Assembly: GCF_030272615.1 (NCBI RefSeq)
Contig: NC_081410.1
Span: 288,051,957-288,115,956, forward strand
Direction of reading: 5' to 3'
Length of the DNA: 64,000 nucleotides
Origin: Cryptomeria japonica
Taxonomy: Eukaryota; Streptophyta; Pinopsida; Cupressales; Cupressaceae
Shown: positions 11,875 to 22,140 of the stretch, piece by piece
How the letters are laid out: every line of letters starts with the position of its first letter
How positions within the stretch are numbered: the stretch's first letter is position 1
The notes under the pieces: generated by a model
Told to the model about the DNA's origin: nothing
The model's database searches: none
The model's input: the letters and a program-made list of their open reading frames with translations, nothing else
Program-made: the position numbers and the translations under genes

Positions 11875-12713
11875 CTATCTTCCTAATGGAATGTCAAAAG
11901 CCCATTGCTTCCTACCAGAACCGAGTGTGTCATTCAAAAAGTATAACATCAAGCAGACTAACCTTTTCCCATACCGGAAGGTTCCCTTCTTCTCACCTTT
12001 AATCTTCCCTATGTTTATTAATAACTCTTCAAGCATCCAACCGCAAAGATCTAACTTTATATTTTCTCTCATTATCTTATATGCAGCCAAAATACATGAA
12101 CTAGAAACAGAATTCAATCGGTTTGACAGAGTTACCTTGTATCCTATGACCATGCTTCCAAACTTGATGTCGGTGTTGGTGATAGTGATCACTTTCATTG
12201 ATCTCTTGTTAGATGTGGCATCGGTGATCTGTCTCACGAAGTCATTTGACACTTTCTTATCTAGATGTTGCCCTACCAATGGCAAGTCAGTAATAACCTG
12301 GATGGATTCCTTTGTTATTTTATAAGGTTTGTCTAGCCATATGAATTTGCCATGTACTTTGCTTATTAAATATCTGATTATTTCATGCTCAAAATCTGGA
12401 GTATCTAGAATATTTGTAAACCCTAGATCTTCAATGTGTTGATATGTCAATTTAATCTTTCCAGATTCTCCCACTAGTTCATATACATTCCCTTGATCTC
12501 TGAAGTTCCTAAGTTCTCTATATGACAATGAATGTATGCCCTAACATCTTCTACATACACCACTCCCTCCAAAACACAAGAAAATGCTCCAACTGAATCT
12601 TCCTTGGTAGCCACATGTAGATACCACTTGAAAATTGGCCTGGGGCAGTCCTTAAACTCCACTACAATTCGATTTGCAATAAAAATAGGAACAGAAGATG
12701 ATCCCACTTCCAT
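11875..12713 (-). pseudogene. Unknown transposon-borne protein, frameshifted
   Basis: Reading starts at an ATG at 12713, stays open to about 12474, and continues in another frame from about 12528 to 11875, so a single frameshift near 12480-12528 splits a protein of about 270 residues. The composition is globular (mixed hydrophobic and charged, several Trp and conserved-looking Gly), not coiled or low-complexity, with motifs such as GKFIWLDKPYKIT and LDLCGWMLEELLINIGKIKG. It lies 3' of the gag-like frame where protease or integrase would be expected, but has no signature of either. Similar TE-associated proteins seem to be common in gymnosperm repeats, but no family can be named here. The remainder is cut off by element 1 at 11762. 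Confidence 0.5.
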
Positions 12714-12800
12714 GTTTCAAGAAAAATACCTTTAGATCGCTCTCGGTGAAAACCTTCAACAAGTTCTTCCAGACGCCGGTGAGGTCGCTCAAGAAGAAAA

Positions 12801-13058
12801 CTAATTGCCTCTAAATAGCCTTTGATCGCACTTAGTTTCTCCGAATGGCTCTGAAATCATTCTGAATGTAGGGTGTTTAACAATGAAGTGTATTTGACCT
12901 TTTATCCTTCGAAAGAAAACCCTAATGTTCCATTGACATAAATGACTGTTGGTGAAAGATACTGGATCTCGCTCAGAATATATCCATGCTGAATAATCTT
13001 CTCCAATATCTAGAACATCTTCCAAAACCTCTTCCCAGGGCATATGCGGAATCTTCAT
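12801..13058 (-). pseudogene. Short open stretch after the zinc-knuckle frame, unrecognised
   Basis: An 85-codon frame with no known motif, in a different frame from the zinc-knuckle protein and in the same frame as the next remnant at 12713. It may be part of the following broken gene or a chance frame. Trp/Phe/His-rich composition and position are the only hints that it is real. Confidence 0.25.
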
Positions 13059-13087
13059 GAGTTTTTCCTACCCCTAAGGCATCTTCC

Positions 13088-14181
13088 TTAGTTACCAGAT
13101 GAGATCACTGTCGATGCAAGAGGAGCCTCTTCTACCAGATAAGTAGTCGAGATATTCCCATCCGATGATTTCTCTTCAATCTTCCTAACCCATCTCTGAG
13201 TATGATCTTTCCAGATTTCACTAACCTTCTCTTTTCCTTCTTCATTTGATCCTCCATTACTAACTAGTGGATTTATGCTTCTACAGAACTTAGCAATATG
13301 TCTAATTTTATTGCATGCATAAAGTTTAATATTGTTCTTTTGAATTGCTTTTCTTAAACCGGTGAAATTGCTTGACCTGCACTGATTAACAATATGTCCA
13401 AATTTTCCACAAGCATAACATTTTACATTCATTCTGCAATCTTCTATCTTATGACCAATTTTATTTCATTTAGAACATTTACCGAGAGCAGAATCAGGGT
13501 TCTGATTTTCTCCATTTCTACATTGCCTATCCATGTGACCAAATTTATTGCAAACAAAATATCTACCATTGAATTTAAAAGAATTGAATTGTCTTACCGG
13601 TGCCTTATGGTTTTGATCTTCATCAGCAGTATCGGAACTCTATCCTTGATCAAATCCAAGTCCACTAGAATCTCCAAACTGCCTCTGTCTCTTCAGTAAC
13701 TCATCAAATTGTGTTGAAATGATCTTGAATTTTTCTTTGTACTCACTTGCAATAGTTAAATCATCTCTTAGTAATTTCATTTGTCTCTTAAGCTCTTGCT
13801 CATTGCTTTGGGATTGTACCAAATCAGTTCTCAACATATCATTTTCATGAACCAACCTACCACATTCTTCAAACTTGTTCTTCAGGGATACATCAAGATT
13901 TTATTCCTTTTTCTTTATGTCCTCAATCTCCCTAGACATCCTCATAGTTATAGCTTGCATTTCATTCTTCATAACCATGTTCTCCTGACATAGTTTCCAA
14001 CATTGTTCCTTAAGTGCATTTTTCTCTTCATCATCCTGATTTTGCAAATGTTCTTTCCTCCTAGCTTGAACAGATGATAGCCTCTCTTGTAGGACAAGAA
14101 TGAATTCCTTAGAAGAATTCAACTCATCTTGTAGCTTTAATTTCTTCAATCTTTCAACATAATAATCTTCAAGTGCCATAT
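13088..14181 (-). pseudogene. gag: Gag-like protein: coiled coil plus four zinc knuckles
   Basis: One frame runs from an ATG near 14181 to 13088 (about 364 codons), broken by in-frame stops near 13901, 13640 and 13483. The first two thirds are a charged, Leu/Glu/Lys/Gln-rich segment that should form a long coiled coil. The last third has four knuckle-like motifs of the CCHC type. The first has lost its first Cys, the second has a Cys codon turned into TGA, the third is intact (CYACGKFGHIVNQC), and the fourth lacks its first Cys. Such motifs bind retroelement RNA in gag. The usual copia N-terminal gag domain is absent, since the frame begins only about 60 bases after the PBS. That is either an internal deletion or an unusual gag layout. 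Confidence 0.65.
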
Positions 14182-14238
14182 TCAATGATTCTGGTTTCAG
14201 GATCTTCCTCAAGCTTTTAAACTTCCTCTAACACACAA

Positions 14239-14253
14239 GGTTCTGATACTAAT
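14239..14253 (-). promoter_or_regulatory. Primer binding site, initiator tRNA-Met type
   Basis: On the minus strand the sequence after the LTR end is ATTAGTATCAGAACC, a two-mismatch version of the usual plant TGGTATCAGAGC preceded by AT. Confidence 0.75.
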
Positions 14254-15168
14254 TGTTGGAAACTAATAACACTGAGAGGGGGGGGTGAATCAGTGTTATA
14301 TTGGAATAGTAGATTTTAGCCTTAACAAAACATTCATACACCAACCGACATATCGGTATAAATAGAATTGAAGAAGTAAAGCAACCAATAAGCCAAACAC
14401 ATAAATGAGAACTATAACACATAGATTTATACATAGAAAACCTCAATGAGGAAAAACCATGGTGGTATTTGTGACCCATAATATCAATCCACTGGCCATA
14501 TGAAGAGATATAACAATAAATGATCGGCCTGCACTTGCAGGAAGGCTTACAGCCTAGAGCACACTGCTAAATCACAATAGGAGCCTCACTAACTACATAA
14601 AATTCTAGACAACAATCCGGAGAAGTGTGAACTGCTAAGATAACATCTTCTATGCCAAAATACAGTTGTAGTTTAAGCTTTGTTTGTTCCGGTTGAAACC
14701 CGAGACCCCTTTACCGGAATAACCCTTACAATAAATTCTTCACATACATAGTCTCTCTGATATCTTTCACATTGTATCACATTCACATATCCATTACATT
14801 ACATCCCTACTATATCAAAATGATATAATCAATCTCCTTATATACCCTATACAAATTTATGCCTTATGTCAGCTTACAAGGATATATACAATATCAAATT
14901 ACATGTTGGTCATATAACATAAATGAATAAACATTAAAACAAGTTGCCGATGCCGGATCCAAGATAAGTCAGCCTCCAATACCGATAATCTTTGCTATAC
15001 CATGTTGGCCTACATTGCCAGTGACCAAAGAAATTTTCCTATCCCGTCGTTGCTAATGTAGAATTTGTGAAGTGCCTACCAGTACACCATTTGAATTCGG
15101 AATCCAAAATCATGTTGCCCTCAATGACAACATAGTGAAACCAACCAATAGAGTGTCAATTTCCAACA
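14254..15168 (-). repeat. 5' LTR of the truncated copia-like element, 915 bp
   Basis: On the plus strand it starts TGTTGGAAAC and ends TTTCCAACA, a 9-base inverted terminal match. A TATA-like motif (GGTATATAAGGAG on the minus strand, 14834-14846) lies mid-LTR and is a plausible promoter. The possible target-site bases are 15169-15173 (atatc); the partner is missing because the left part was lost. Confidence 0.88.
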
Positions 15169-15742
15169 ATATCTAGGGTAAGGAGAATTTGGTAGCAGAT
15201 GCATTGAGCCGTAAGAGGCATGAGATCTTAGAAATGTCTCTTAGTGTGGATTTCAGGAGCCATATTCTTAGTGACCTTTCTTCAGATGTGTGGTACGAGG
15301 AGGTTATTGCAAAGGTGGCTACAAGTAGAGCTCTTGAGGGGAGATATGTAGGTTAATCAGTTGAGTTGGATGGTCTTCTTAGGCATTTGGAGGTTATTGC
15401 AGAGGTGGCTACAAGTATTTATGTTCCACCATCAGATGGTCTTAGATATTTGATCATGTTAGATGCATATCATGCACCTTACTCGGCACATCCAGGTGTC
15501 AAGAAGATGCACGCAAACTTAAGACAGATATACCATTAGGCCGGTATGAGGAGATATATTATAGATTTTGTGTCATGTTGCCTTGAGTGTCAGCCAGTGA
15601 AGGAAGAGCATCAGCATCTAGCAGGATTATTACAATCGAACTTGATTCCAAGATGGAAATGGGACATTATATCTATGGATTTTATAGTTGGTTTACCCAT
15701 GTCTTCAAGTTGTCATGATGTTATGGTCACCATTGACAAGTT

Positions 15743-15880
15743 TTTTGGCAGTGGGCCAGTATCCCTCGCGGGGATTTGTAACATGTTTTAACAACCTCTT
15801 GTGGATTGTATAAGTCTAGTAGTTATATCAGGCATTGACAGGTCGATCTTTTGGTGCAACGGTAACCCTAGCTTGTAACA
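15743..15880 (+). repeat. Left LTR of the TRIM
   Basis: 138 bp, starting TTTTGG where the right copy has TGTTGG (one change at the conserved TG) and ending TTGTAACA. Alignable with the right LTR along its whole length without indels, with a moderate number of substitutions. Confidence 0.85.
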
Positions 15881-15948
15881 AGTGGTATTAGAGATTGGTC
15901 ACAGGTTTGAATCACGCAAGCCACAATGAGTGACACTAGGAGGGGGAT

Positions 15949-16086
15949 TGTTGGTAGTTGGCCAGTGTACCTCATAGGGATTCACAACATGGTTTAACAA
16001 CCTCCTATGGATTCTATAAGTCTAGTAGTTATATCGGGCATTGACAGGTTGATCTTTTGGTGCAACTACAACCCTAGCTTGTAACA
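15949..16086 (+). repeat. Right LTR of the TRIM
   Basis: 138 bp, TGTTGG...TTGTAACA, preceded by a purine tract at 15937-15948. Same length as the left copy. Confidence 0.85.
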
Positions 16087-17050
16087 AGGTTGACCAAGGT
16101 GGTGCCCTTTTCTCTGATAATCTCATCATAGACAACATCGACAATAGCTCAGATTTTCTTTGAGGGTGTAGTTAGATTGCATGGTATTCCTCGTTGAATT
16201 ATTTTAGATCGTGATCCATTGTTCAGGTCGGCCTTTTGGACTACACTTCAACATGATTTAGGAACGTAGTTGAAATTTAGTTCAGCTTATCACCTGAGAC
16301 AGATGGTTAGACAGAGTGGGTTAATCAACTTTTGGAGGACCTGTTGAGGATGTATGCTATGGATCAATATTCACATTGGAAGGATTACCTCTATTTGGTG
16401 GAGTGTGCATAAAATAATGGTTACCATAATTTAATTGGTATGTCTCCTTATCAAGATTTATATGATAAACCATGTCATACACCCTTGACTTGGGCTTGTT
16501 TGGAGAATAGAGTGTGTATTGGTTCAGAGATGTTGGAGGATATGGAGCATTAGGTGGCTCACATCAGAGAGCATTTGGTAGTAGCACAAGATAGATAGAA
16601 GAAATATGTAGATAATCATTGTATGGACAAGCAGTTTTCAGTTGGTGACAAGGTGTTCTTGAGAGTTCACCCATGAAAGAGTCTGATATGTTATGGAAAA
16701 GGATCTAAGTTGGCACCTCATTTTGTAGGATCTTTCAAGATTTGGAGAGGATTGGTCCTGTGCCTTATTTCCTTACCTTTCCACCTAGCTTGCCCTACAT
16801 CCATGATGTATTTCATGTATCTATTTTGAGTTTGTATCATCCTGATGTATTACATGTTCTGGATTGGAATGCATTGCAGGTCGAGGATGAACAATTTTCT
16901 TTGGAGCCCGCGTGCATTCTTCAACATTGAGAGATGTTCCTCAAAGTCTAATGGGATCTAATTGATGATTCTTCAACTACATGGGAGGATATAGCATGGA
17001 TGAGAGAGTTATAACCCTATTTGTTCTCAAGCTTCTAGGAGTAAGCCTAG

Positions 17051-17065
17051 GCAAAGGGGGGAGGA
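17051..17065 (+). promoter_or_regulatory. Polypurine tract of the gypsy remnant
   Basis: gcaaaggggggagga immediately before a TGTAGTGTCC LTR start. It serves as the primer for plus-strand synthesis in LTR elements. Confidence 0.8.
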
Positions 17066-17700
17066 TGTAGTGTCCACCCTTGACTTGACTTGATTTGACT
17101 TTTATTTCATGCATGATAGACTTATCTAGATTTTTTATGGTTTTTTGGATTATGATTATATATGTGTTTTAGTTACTCATTATGATGCTAGACATTACTA
17201 GACATATGTTATTTTGATGGTTTATATGGATGGTGACACTATCATTATTGATCATGTGATTTTTTTGATATATGTGTTTGATGGATCATATATATGTTGA
17301 TGGATTCTATATGCATTACTATGTTGATGGACTATTGATGGTTTATATTGATCATGGATTTTATGTTATTATGATTTTACTAACCCTAGTTCATGATTAT
17401 ATATGATGAGTTGATTATGCGATGTGTTTGATTATTGTATGACTATCTTCGTGAGAGGGACGATGTCACATCACTCATTGTGAGTGGTATGTATCATTGC
17501 AGTTCCCTATCACTTGCTCATTATGATATATATATCAATGGAAGCCATCCCGTTTGTGTTTGTTGATAAGGTTGCGAGTCTCCGACCCTATGTTTGTTGA
17601 TTTATGGACAAGTTCATATTCCATGTTGGGTTAATTGAAGGGTCGTTGTTAGGTTCCATCTGATGTTTTGTCTTTTGAGAAAGTGTTAATGGCATGAATG
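17066..17700 (+). repeat. 3' LTR of the gypsy remnant (end not determined)
   Basis: It starts TGTAGTGTCCACC right after the polypurine tract. The sequence is rich in short GATG/TGAT-type words, with no reading frame. No second LTR copy is in the window, so the right end cannot be placed; 17700 is an estimate. Confidence 0.55.
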
Positions 17701-20558
17701 TTATTCCAACGTGATCTTGACTCTTTAAGACTCTCTAAAATACAAATGCAAGACTCAACTAAATGTAGCTAGGTATGCTTCTAAGACTTTCTAAAGACAA
17801 ATGCAATCTATGAGTGAAGACTTTCTATCAAGGATTTCAAAATTCAAACACAAGATCTTCAGCGTATTGTTGAAGTGCTTCAAATTTTGCCTCTTCTTTG
17901 TACTGACTTCCAAAATTCCTCATCTCTGACATCTTGGACTATGTCGTATTGATCTTGCTCAACTATCAATTCCTCATCAATAATATTTAAATCATCAATT
18001 ATTTCTAATTAAACGTTGTTTGACCCAAGATTGGGTTGCTCGAATGGGAATGTGTCATCTCCTTTTAGACCCATATGCTAAAGATTACAATGAAGACTAT
18101 ATGGAACCTAGGAATGATTGATACTTTTCTTTAAGAAATCTAACGAGGATTTAGAAACTCTACTATGGTCTTTTCAACCAATTGTCTGATGGATTCCTTT
18201 TGAGATGCCTTTTTTATCTTTTTCCTCAAATTTTCATCAAGACGAACAGATTTCCAGATCTCATTATCTATGACAGTTTCAACTATATCATACTGAGAAC
18301 GATCAACTTTTAGTTTTCAAGCAAGGTTGTCCAAACTATCGATTATTGCTAATTGGTCATTGTTTGGTCAACCCAGCAAAGGACACAACATACACATCAA
18401 AAACAATAATAACACATTAAGAATACTTGTTTAAAGAACTTTTTCAAATTCTCATGAATGTTGGAGTCTTTTTCAAAACCCCATGTTGTTTTCATTGTAA
18501 TTGGTCAATCAATAACACATCTAGAAAAATCTCATAATGGTCAAAAGGTCACAAGTATTACCACAACCCACATCTTGATACTCCATCAGCTCAAACAACC
18601 CTATCACACCTTAGGGTGCGCTCATTTTTTTGCCTTTTTTCAAAAATTAGACCAAAGAAGATTTATCCTCAATTGGCTCGTTATCTTGGGAGATATATGG
18701 TGAGTGTCTTGAGGGCAGATTCTTCCCCACCCTTGCACTGTGATAATCCAAGTGTTTGGTTACTGACTCAGTTGGACTTCTAATTTCTAAGGTGTTTAGA
18801 AAGGGTTTTGTTTGAGTGGTCACAATCACCAGTGTTTTACACTCCATTGAGGGAGGTCTCCTAGTCTATAGAGGTTACGCTCTATAGATTTTAACATACC
18901 ATATAGGCACTGAGGGAGGCATAACGTTGTTGTGACAACATGTAACACTCGTCGCATATGATTTTCATCACATACACATTTATTTATAGTGGCTTAGATT
19001 ACTTGGCTTTAGTCATTTCCACTTAGGTCATTCCCTCTCACTTGGCCTTATGGGTTACTTGGGAGGGAGGCCTTCTAAAGGTGTCATCCTAATGCAGAAA
19101 ATGAAATAAAGCATGAAAAAGGTGGGTCTAGCTTTTTGATCACCCAAAAAGGGGAGAGCATATACCTATCAGCTTTAGGACATGAAGAACAATGATTCCT
19201 TTTAAACCTTCATTGCAATGTTTTCTAAACTATTGGAGATGTTGCTCCAAAAACGCATGGGGTTCATTTTAACTATCATAGCAATGATGAAAGTTGTATT
19301 ATTCTTTTTAACAACACCAAAAGAAATTTTCTACTCTAACCGTGCAGAAAAAATAACATTAGTAGATATATGGAGGGCTATCCAACCTAATTTTCTCAAT
19401 TATAGAGCTCTATGTTTTCACAAACAAAGAGAAATCCTAATAAAAACTAGAACTAAATAAAGACAAAATGCAAAAAACCTAAACTGGCAATTGCGAACTA
19501 AAAACTGAGAAATTGTGAATTGATAACTGATCAATTGCAAACTGATGCTATCAATTGTGAATTATTGTGATAGCAATTGTGAATTGATGTTTGAGCAATT
19601 GTGTAGCAATATCAGGTCAATTTCTCATCAATTAAATGCAAAAAAAAAATTAAAAAATTAAAAAATTAATAAACAGTAGCAAAAGACAGAAGATAGAGAT
19701 TTTATTCTGCAATGATGTTATCCCAAATCACACGAGCCATCACATCAATGTCATCATAAAATTTGTATTGGGCAATGAATCAGTGGATGCTTCTATAGTA
19801 TTGTGTGATTGCTTCTTTTTCTTCAATTTTGTGAAGCTCTCTTTCTACTTTTAGGAGTCTTTGGTATTCTCTTTTATGTTCCCTCTTATGTTGTCTTGCC
19901 CTCCTTGCACCTGAGATTTTGATTTATGCCAAAAATGCAAATTTCCAAAATTGAAATTTTTTTATGGGTTAGGTGCACAAGATCAACTAATTAAGAAATG
20001 ACAAATAAAAAATTAATTATTCCCCTTTTTTGAGCAATTGCAGTGGATTCTACTATCAATTGTAATGGATTTTAATGGCAATCGAGGATAAATATTTGTA
20101 ATTGCAAATTTATGTCTGATCAATTGCAGATTCTGGTTTTCTATGCATGTACAGATCTGCAAAACCAATTAAAACAACAAAGGAAGGTTAGATCTGTTTC
20201 ATGTCGGGTTCACCAATTGTTCTTGTTATCACTATTTAAAAAATTGGGTATTCTTGTCCCATTTTTGGCTAGAAGTCTGCAAAAATGTGTTTAGCTTGGC
20301 CTTGTTACCTCTGAGTTTCTTGGGTCAAATGAGGGTTTAAGGTTTTTGAATATCTAACCCTTCCTATGTTTGAAAAACCCTTATGTTCTATTTCTGCGTT
20401 ACTTTTGCCACTTAAAGAAGGGTTGGTTTATCGTTAAAAGTGTTCCCCCATAGGTTTTCCCTAGGTAGTCTTTCAAATATTTTCAAATTTATGCCTTTTC
20501 CTATGTCTTGTTCTAATGTTTGTTGGGCTCCTTAATAATTGTGCAACTCATTGTTAAT
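17701..20558. other. Non-coding stretch, no recognised feature
   Basis: No frame longer than about 80 codons and no family motif. A block near 19480-19620 and 20030-20160 is enriched in CAATTG-type words (imperfect repeats of GATCAATTGCAA and relatives). Probably old, fragmented retrotransposon sequence. Confidence 0.4.
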
Positions 20559-21790
20559 CCTACGGTTGTCATTGTTTCACTAGGAAAAGATGCTAGCAGG
20601 TTAATGTTCACGAAATGGCGAAAAGGCTAGGCAGGCATGACTAGATGATTGACCGTCTTCTTAAAGGACTGCATCTTGTTTTGAATCCAACGGCTTGTGT
20701 TGCTTCATTAGCCCAAAGTGCACATGATCTACCCTTTGTGAAGTAGCAAAAGACTTGGTGGGTCCCAGAGGCGAATGACTCCTTTGGTTAAAGCGCGATC
20801 AGCTCAAAAAAGATCAACGGCTCACGTTGATTCGCGGCCTAAAGATACTCGTTCTTTACCTTTCGCGAAGTTGCGAAAAGGTGGAGGGCCCAGCAGAGGT
20901 GGTCACGACAAAGGTAACAGGCGAGCAAGTTGTCGAGATCCAATGGTTGTTGTTGCTTTGCAAAGATAAGTGGCCTGAGGTTTAAGCTCTATGAAACAGC
21001 GAAAGGGTTGGTGGGCCCAAAGGACAGGCAGGTCGTAAGTTTTAAAGGCCGATTAAGTAGGATTTAATCGGATGGTTGTTGTGGATTTGCAGCCTCAAGT
21101 CAAGTGGAGATTAATGTTTGTGAAATAGTGAAATGATGTGGCAATCACACAATGGCTGACATGGTAGGATAGATGGGTTGTTCCATGGAAAGAATTAGTG
21201 ACTTGTCAAATACACATGGCTCTGAAGGGTAGTTGAGGGCCCGCCTTGGTTCAACTGGCAGTTATGTTGAGAATGGTGAAGTAAAACATGTGGCGGCTTC
21301 AAAATGGAACCCGGTGGAACTTCCTAAGCAAATAGCTGACTGCCACATGGCATTTGTTAACCGGTGATGCAATAAAGCAAGCGATCTCCGAGTTAAAGGG
21401 CCCACTTTAAAAGGTCTGAGCATGTTAAATAGTGTACGTCTCAAGAGTGATCTAATGGTTGTCGTTGTTTTGCAGCCCGAAGATGCTTGCAGCTTAGCCT
21501 TTGTGAAATGGCAAAAACCGTTAGCTGTCATGGTTGAGCGTGGTTAGTTAAGAAGACTAGCGGTCACTGTAGGAAGTAAAGACCGAGCAAGTAAATGACG
21601 ATCTAATGGGCAGCGTTGTTTCATGAGGTAAAAGTGTGCATGGTTTAGTGTTCGCAAAATGGTGAAAAGAAGGTAGGGCCCATCACTAACACAGATAGAC
21701 CAGAAGGAGTAAAAGCAGTGCAAGTTCTCGAGATCCAATGATCATCGTTGCTTCATGAAAGAAAAGTGTGGGGGTTTTAAACTCTACAAA
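20559..21790. repeat. Degenerate tandem repeat, period about 127 bp
   Basis: A pattern of ATCCAATGG-TTGTTG-TTTGCA, then about 40 bases on, GCGAAATGGCGAAAAGG, then TGGTGGGCCC, recurs with anchors near 20559, 20686, 20811, 20938, 21066, 21448, 21600 and 21739. The first five are 125-128 bp apart, and the 21066-21448 gap is three such periods; later spacing is 139-152 bp. Units are strongly diverged. The block is GC-richer than its surroundings and ends 350 bp upstream of the long unknown frame at 22141. Confidence 0.6.
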
Positions 21791-22140
21791 ATGGTGAAAC
21801 GACTAAAACAGAGAAAGACTCAGAGAACTTATGGTCCGTTGGAGCTTGTTTTTGAATTTGATTTTTATGAATTCAATTCTGAGGTGATGGTCAAAGCATG
21901 CGGGATTAATTTCTCAATTCAATGCCAACTTGCCATATTAAGGTCTGCATCAGTTGAATATTAGTACCATTTTGACAAGTTTGTTGCAGAGGAGCTGGTG
22001 CAGAGCGAGTTTCTTCAGGCAAATAACTAGGTTTTTTCTGTGTTTTCCTTGCTAGTTGCAGTCTGAGAATCAATGTTGCTATGTGAATTTTTTCATTAGA
22101 GTTTTGTGCAAATCTCAATTGATATAGTTGCATTAATGGG

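Larger units (their letters stand above)
11763..15168 (-). mobile_element. Truncated copia/SIRE-like LTR element
   Basis: It has a complete 5' LTR at its right end (14254-15168), a tRNA-iMet-type PBS, then minus-strand coding remnants running left until cut at 11762 by element 1. No protease, reverse transcriptase or integrase is visible in what remains. The LTR carries the C-rich tract flanked by TGATTCAC and TCTCAGTG that is typical near the end of plant copia/SIRE LTRs. It lies inside the gypsy remnant that starts at 15169. Confidence 0.75.
15743..16086 (+). mobile_element. TRIM element (miniature LTR retrotransposon), 344 bp
   Basis: Two 138-bp terminal direct repeats flank a 68-bp interior containing a PBS-like TGGTATTAGAG two bases after the left repeat, and a purine tract (AGGAGGGGGAT) just before the right one. 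The five bases before it (aagtt, 15738-15742) and after it (aggtt, 16087-16091) look like a target-site duplication with one change. It interrupts the gypsy integrase exactly between the DK and LTK codons of a conserved motif, and removing it with one TSD copy puts the host frame back in register. It has no coding capacity, as expected for TRIMs, which rely on other elements for mobility. It is too short for and lacks the 5S sequence of Cassandra. Confidence 0.85.
15178..17035 (+). pseudogene. pol: Gypsy pol remnant: RNase H end, integrase, chromodomain-like tail
   Basis: Order of recognisable pieces: the RNase H to integrase linker with NLVADALSRKRH; the HHCC zinc region (HPGVKKMHANL, then CLECQ around 15580); the first catalytic Asp in MDFIVGLP near 15680; the second region, with a DRDPLF motif near 16208; the degraded TDG.TE region near 16300; the integrase C-terminal part with GDKVFLRV (about 16645) and the SILSLYHPD segment (about 16820); and finally a W.L.D.STTWED chromodomain-type motif near 16940-17000. 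Numerous stops and frameshifts break it, many of the CAG>TAG or CAA>TAA kind. A short in-frame duplicated insertion lies at about 15390-15416. It could never encode an active enzyme as it stands. Confidence 0.8.
15169..17700 (+). mobile_element. Ty3/gypsy chromovirus remnant (3' half)
   Basis: It begins within the end of RNase H (motif NLVADALSRK at about 15188), continues through a degenerate integrase and a chromodomain-like tail, then a polypurine tract and the start of a 3' LTR at 17066. The 5' half is missing; the copia-like element borders it at 15168. The right border is not defined and 17700 is approximate. The TRIM at 15743-16086 is inserted in it. Confidence 0.8.

Noticed and set aside
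15743-16086. Reading the paired 138-bp repeats as a plain local duplication
   Set aside because: A 5-bp TSD, a PBS-like and a purine-rich motif at the right places, and frame restoration of the host gene favour a TRIM.
18458-18703. 81-codon plus-strand frame at 18458 and similar short frames at 19218, 20112 and 20775
   Set aside because: No motif, no supporting start context, and length expected by chance; the one at 20775 lies in the 127-bp tandem repeat.
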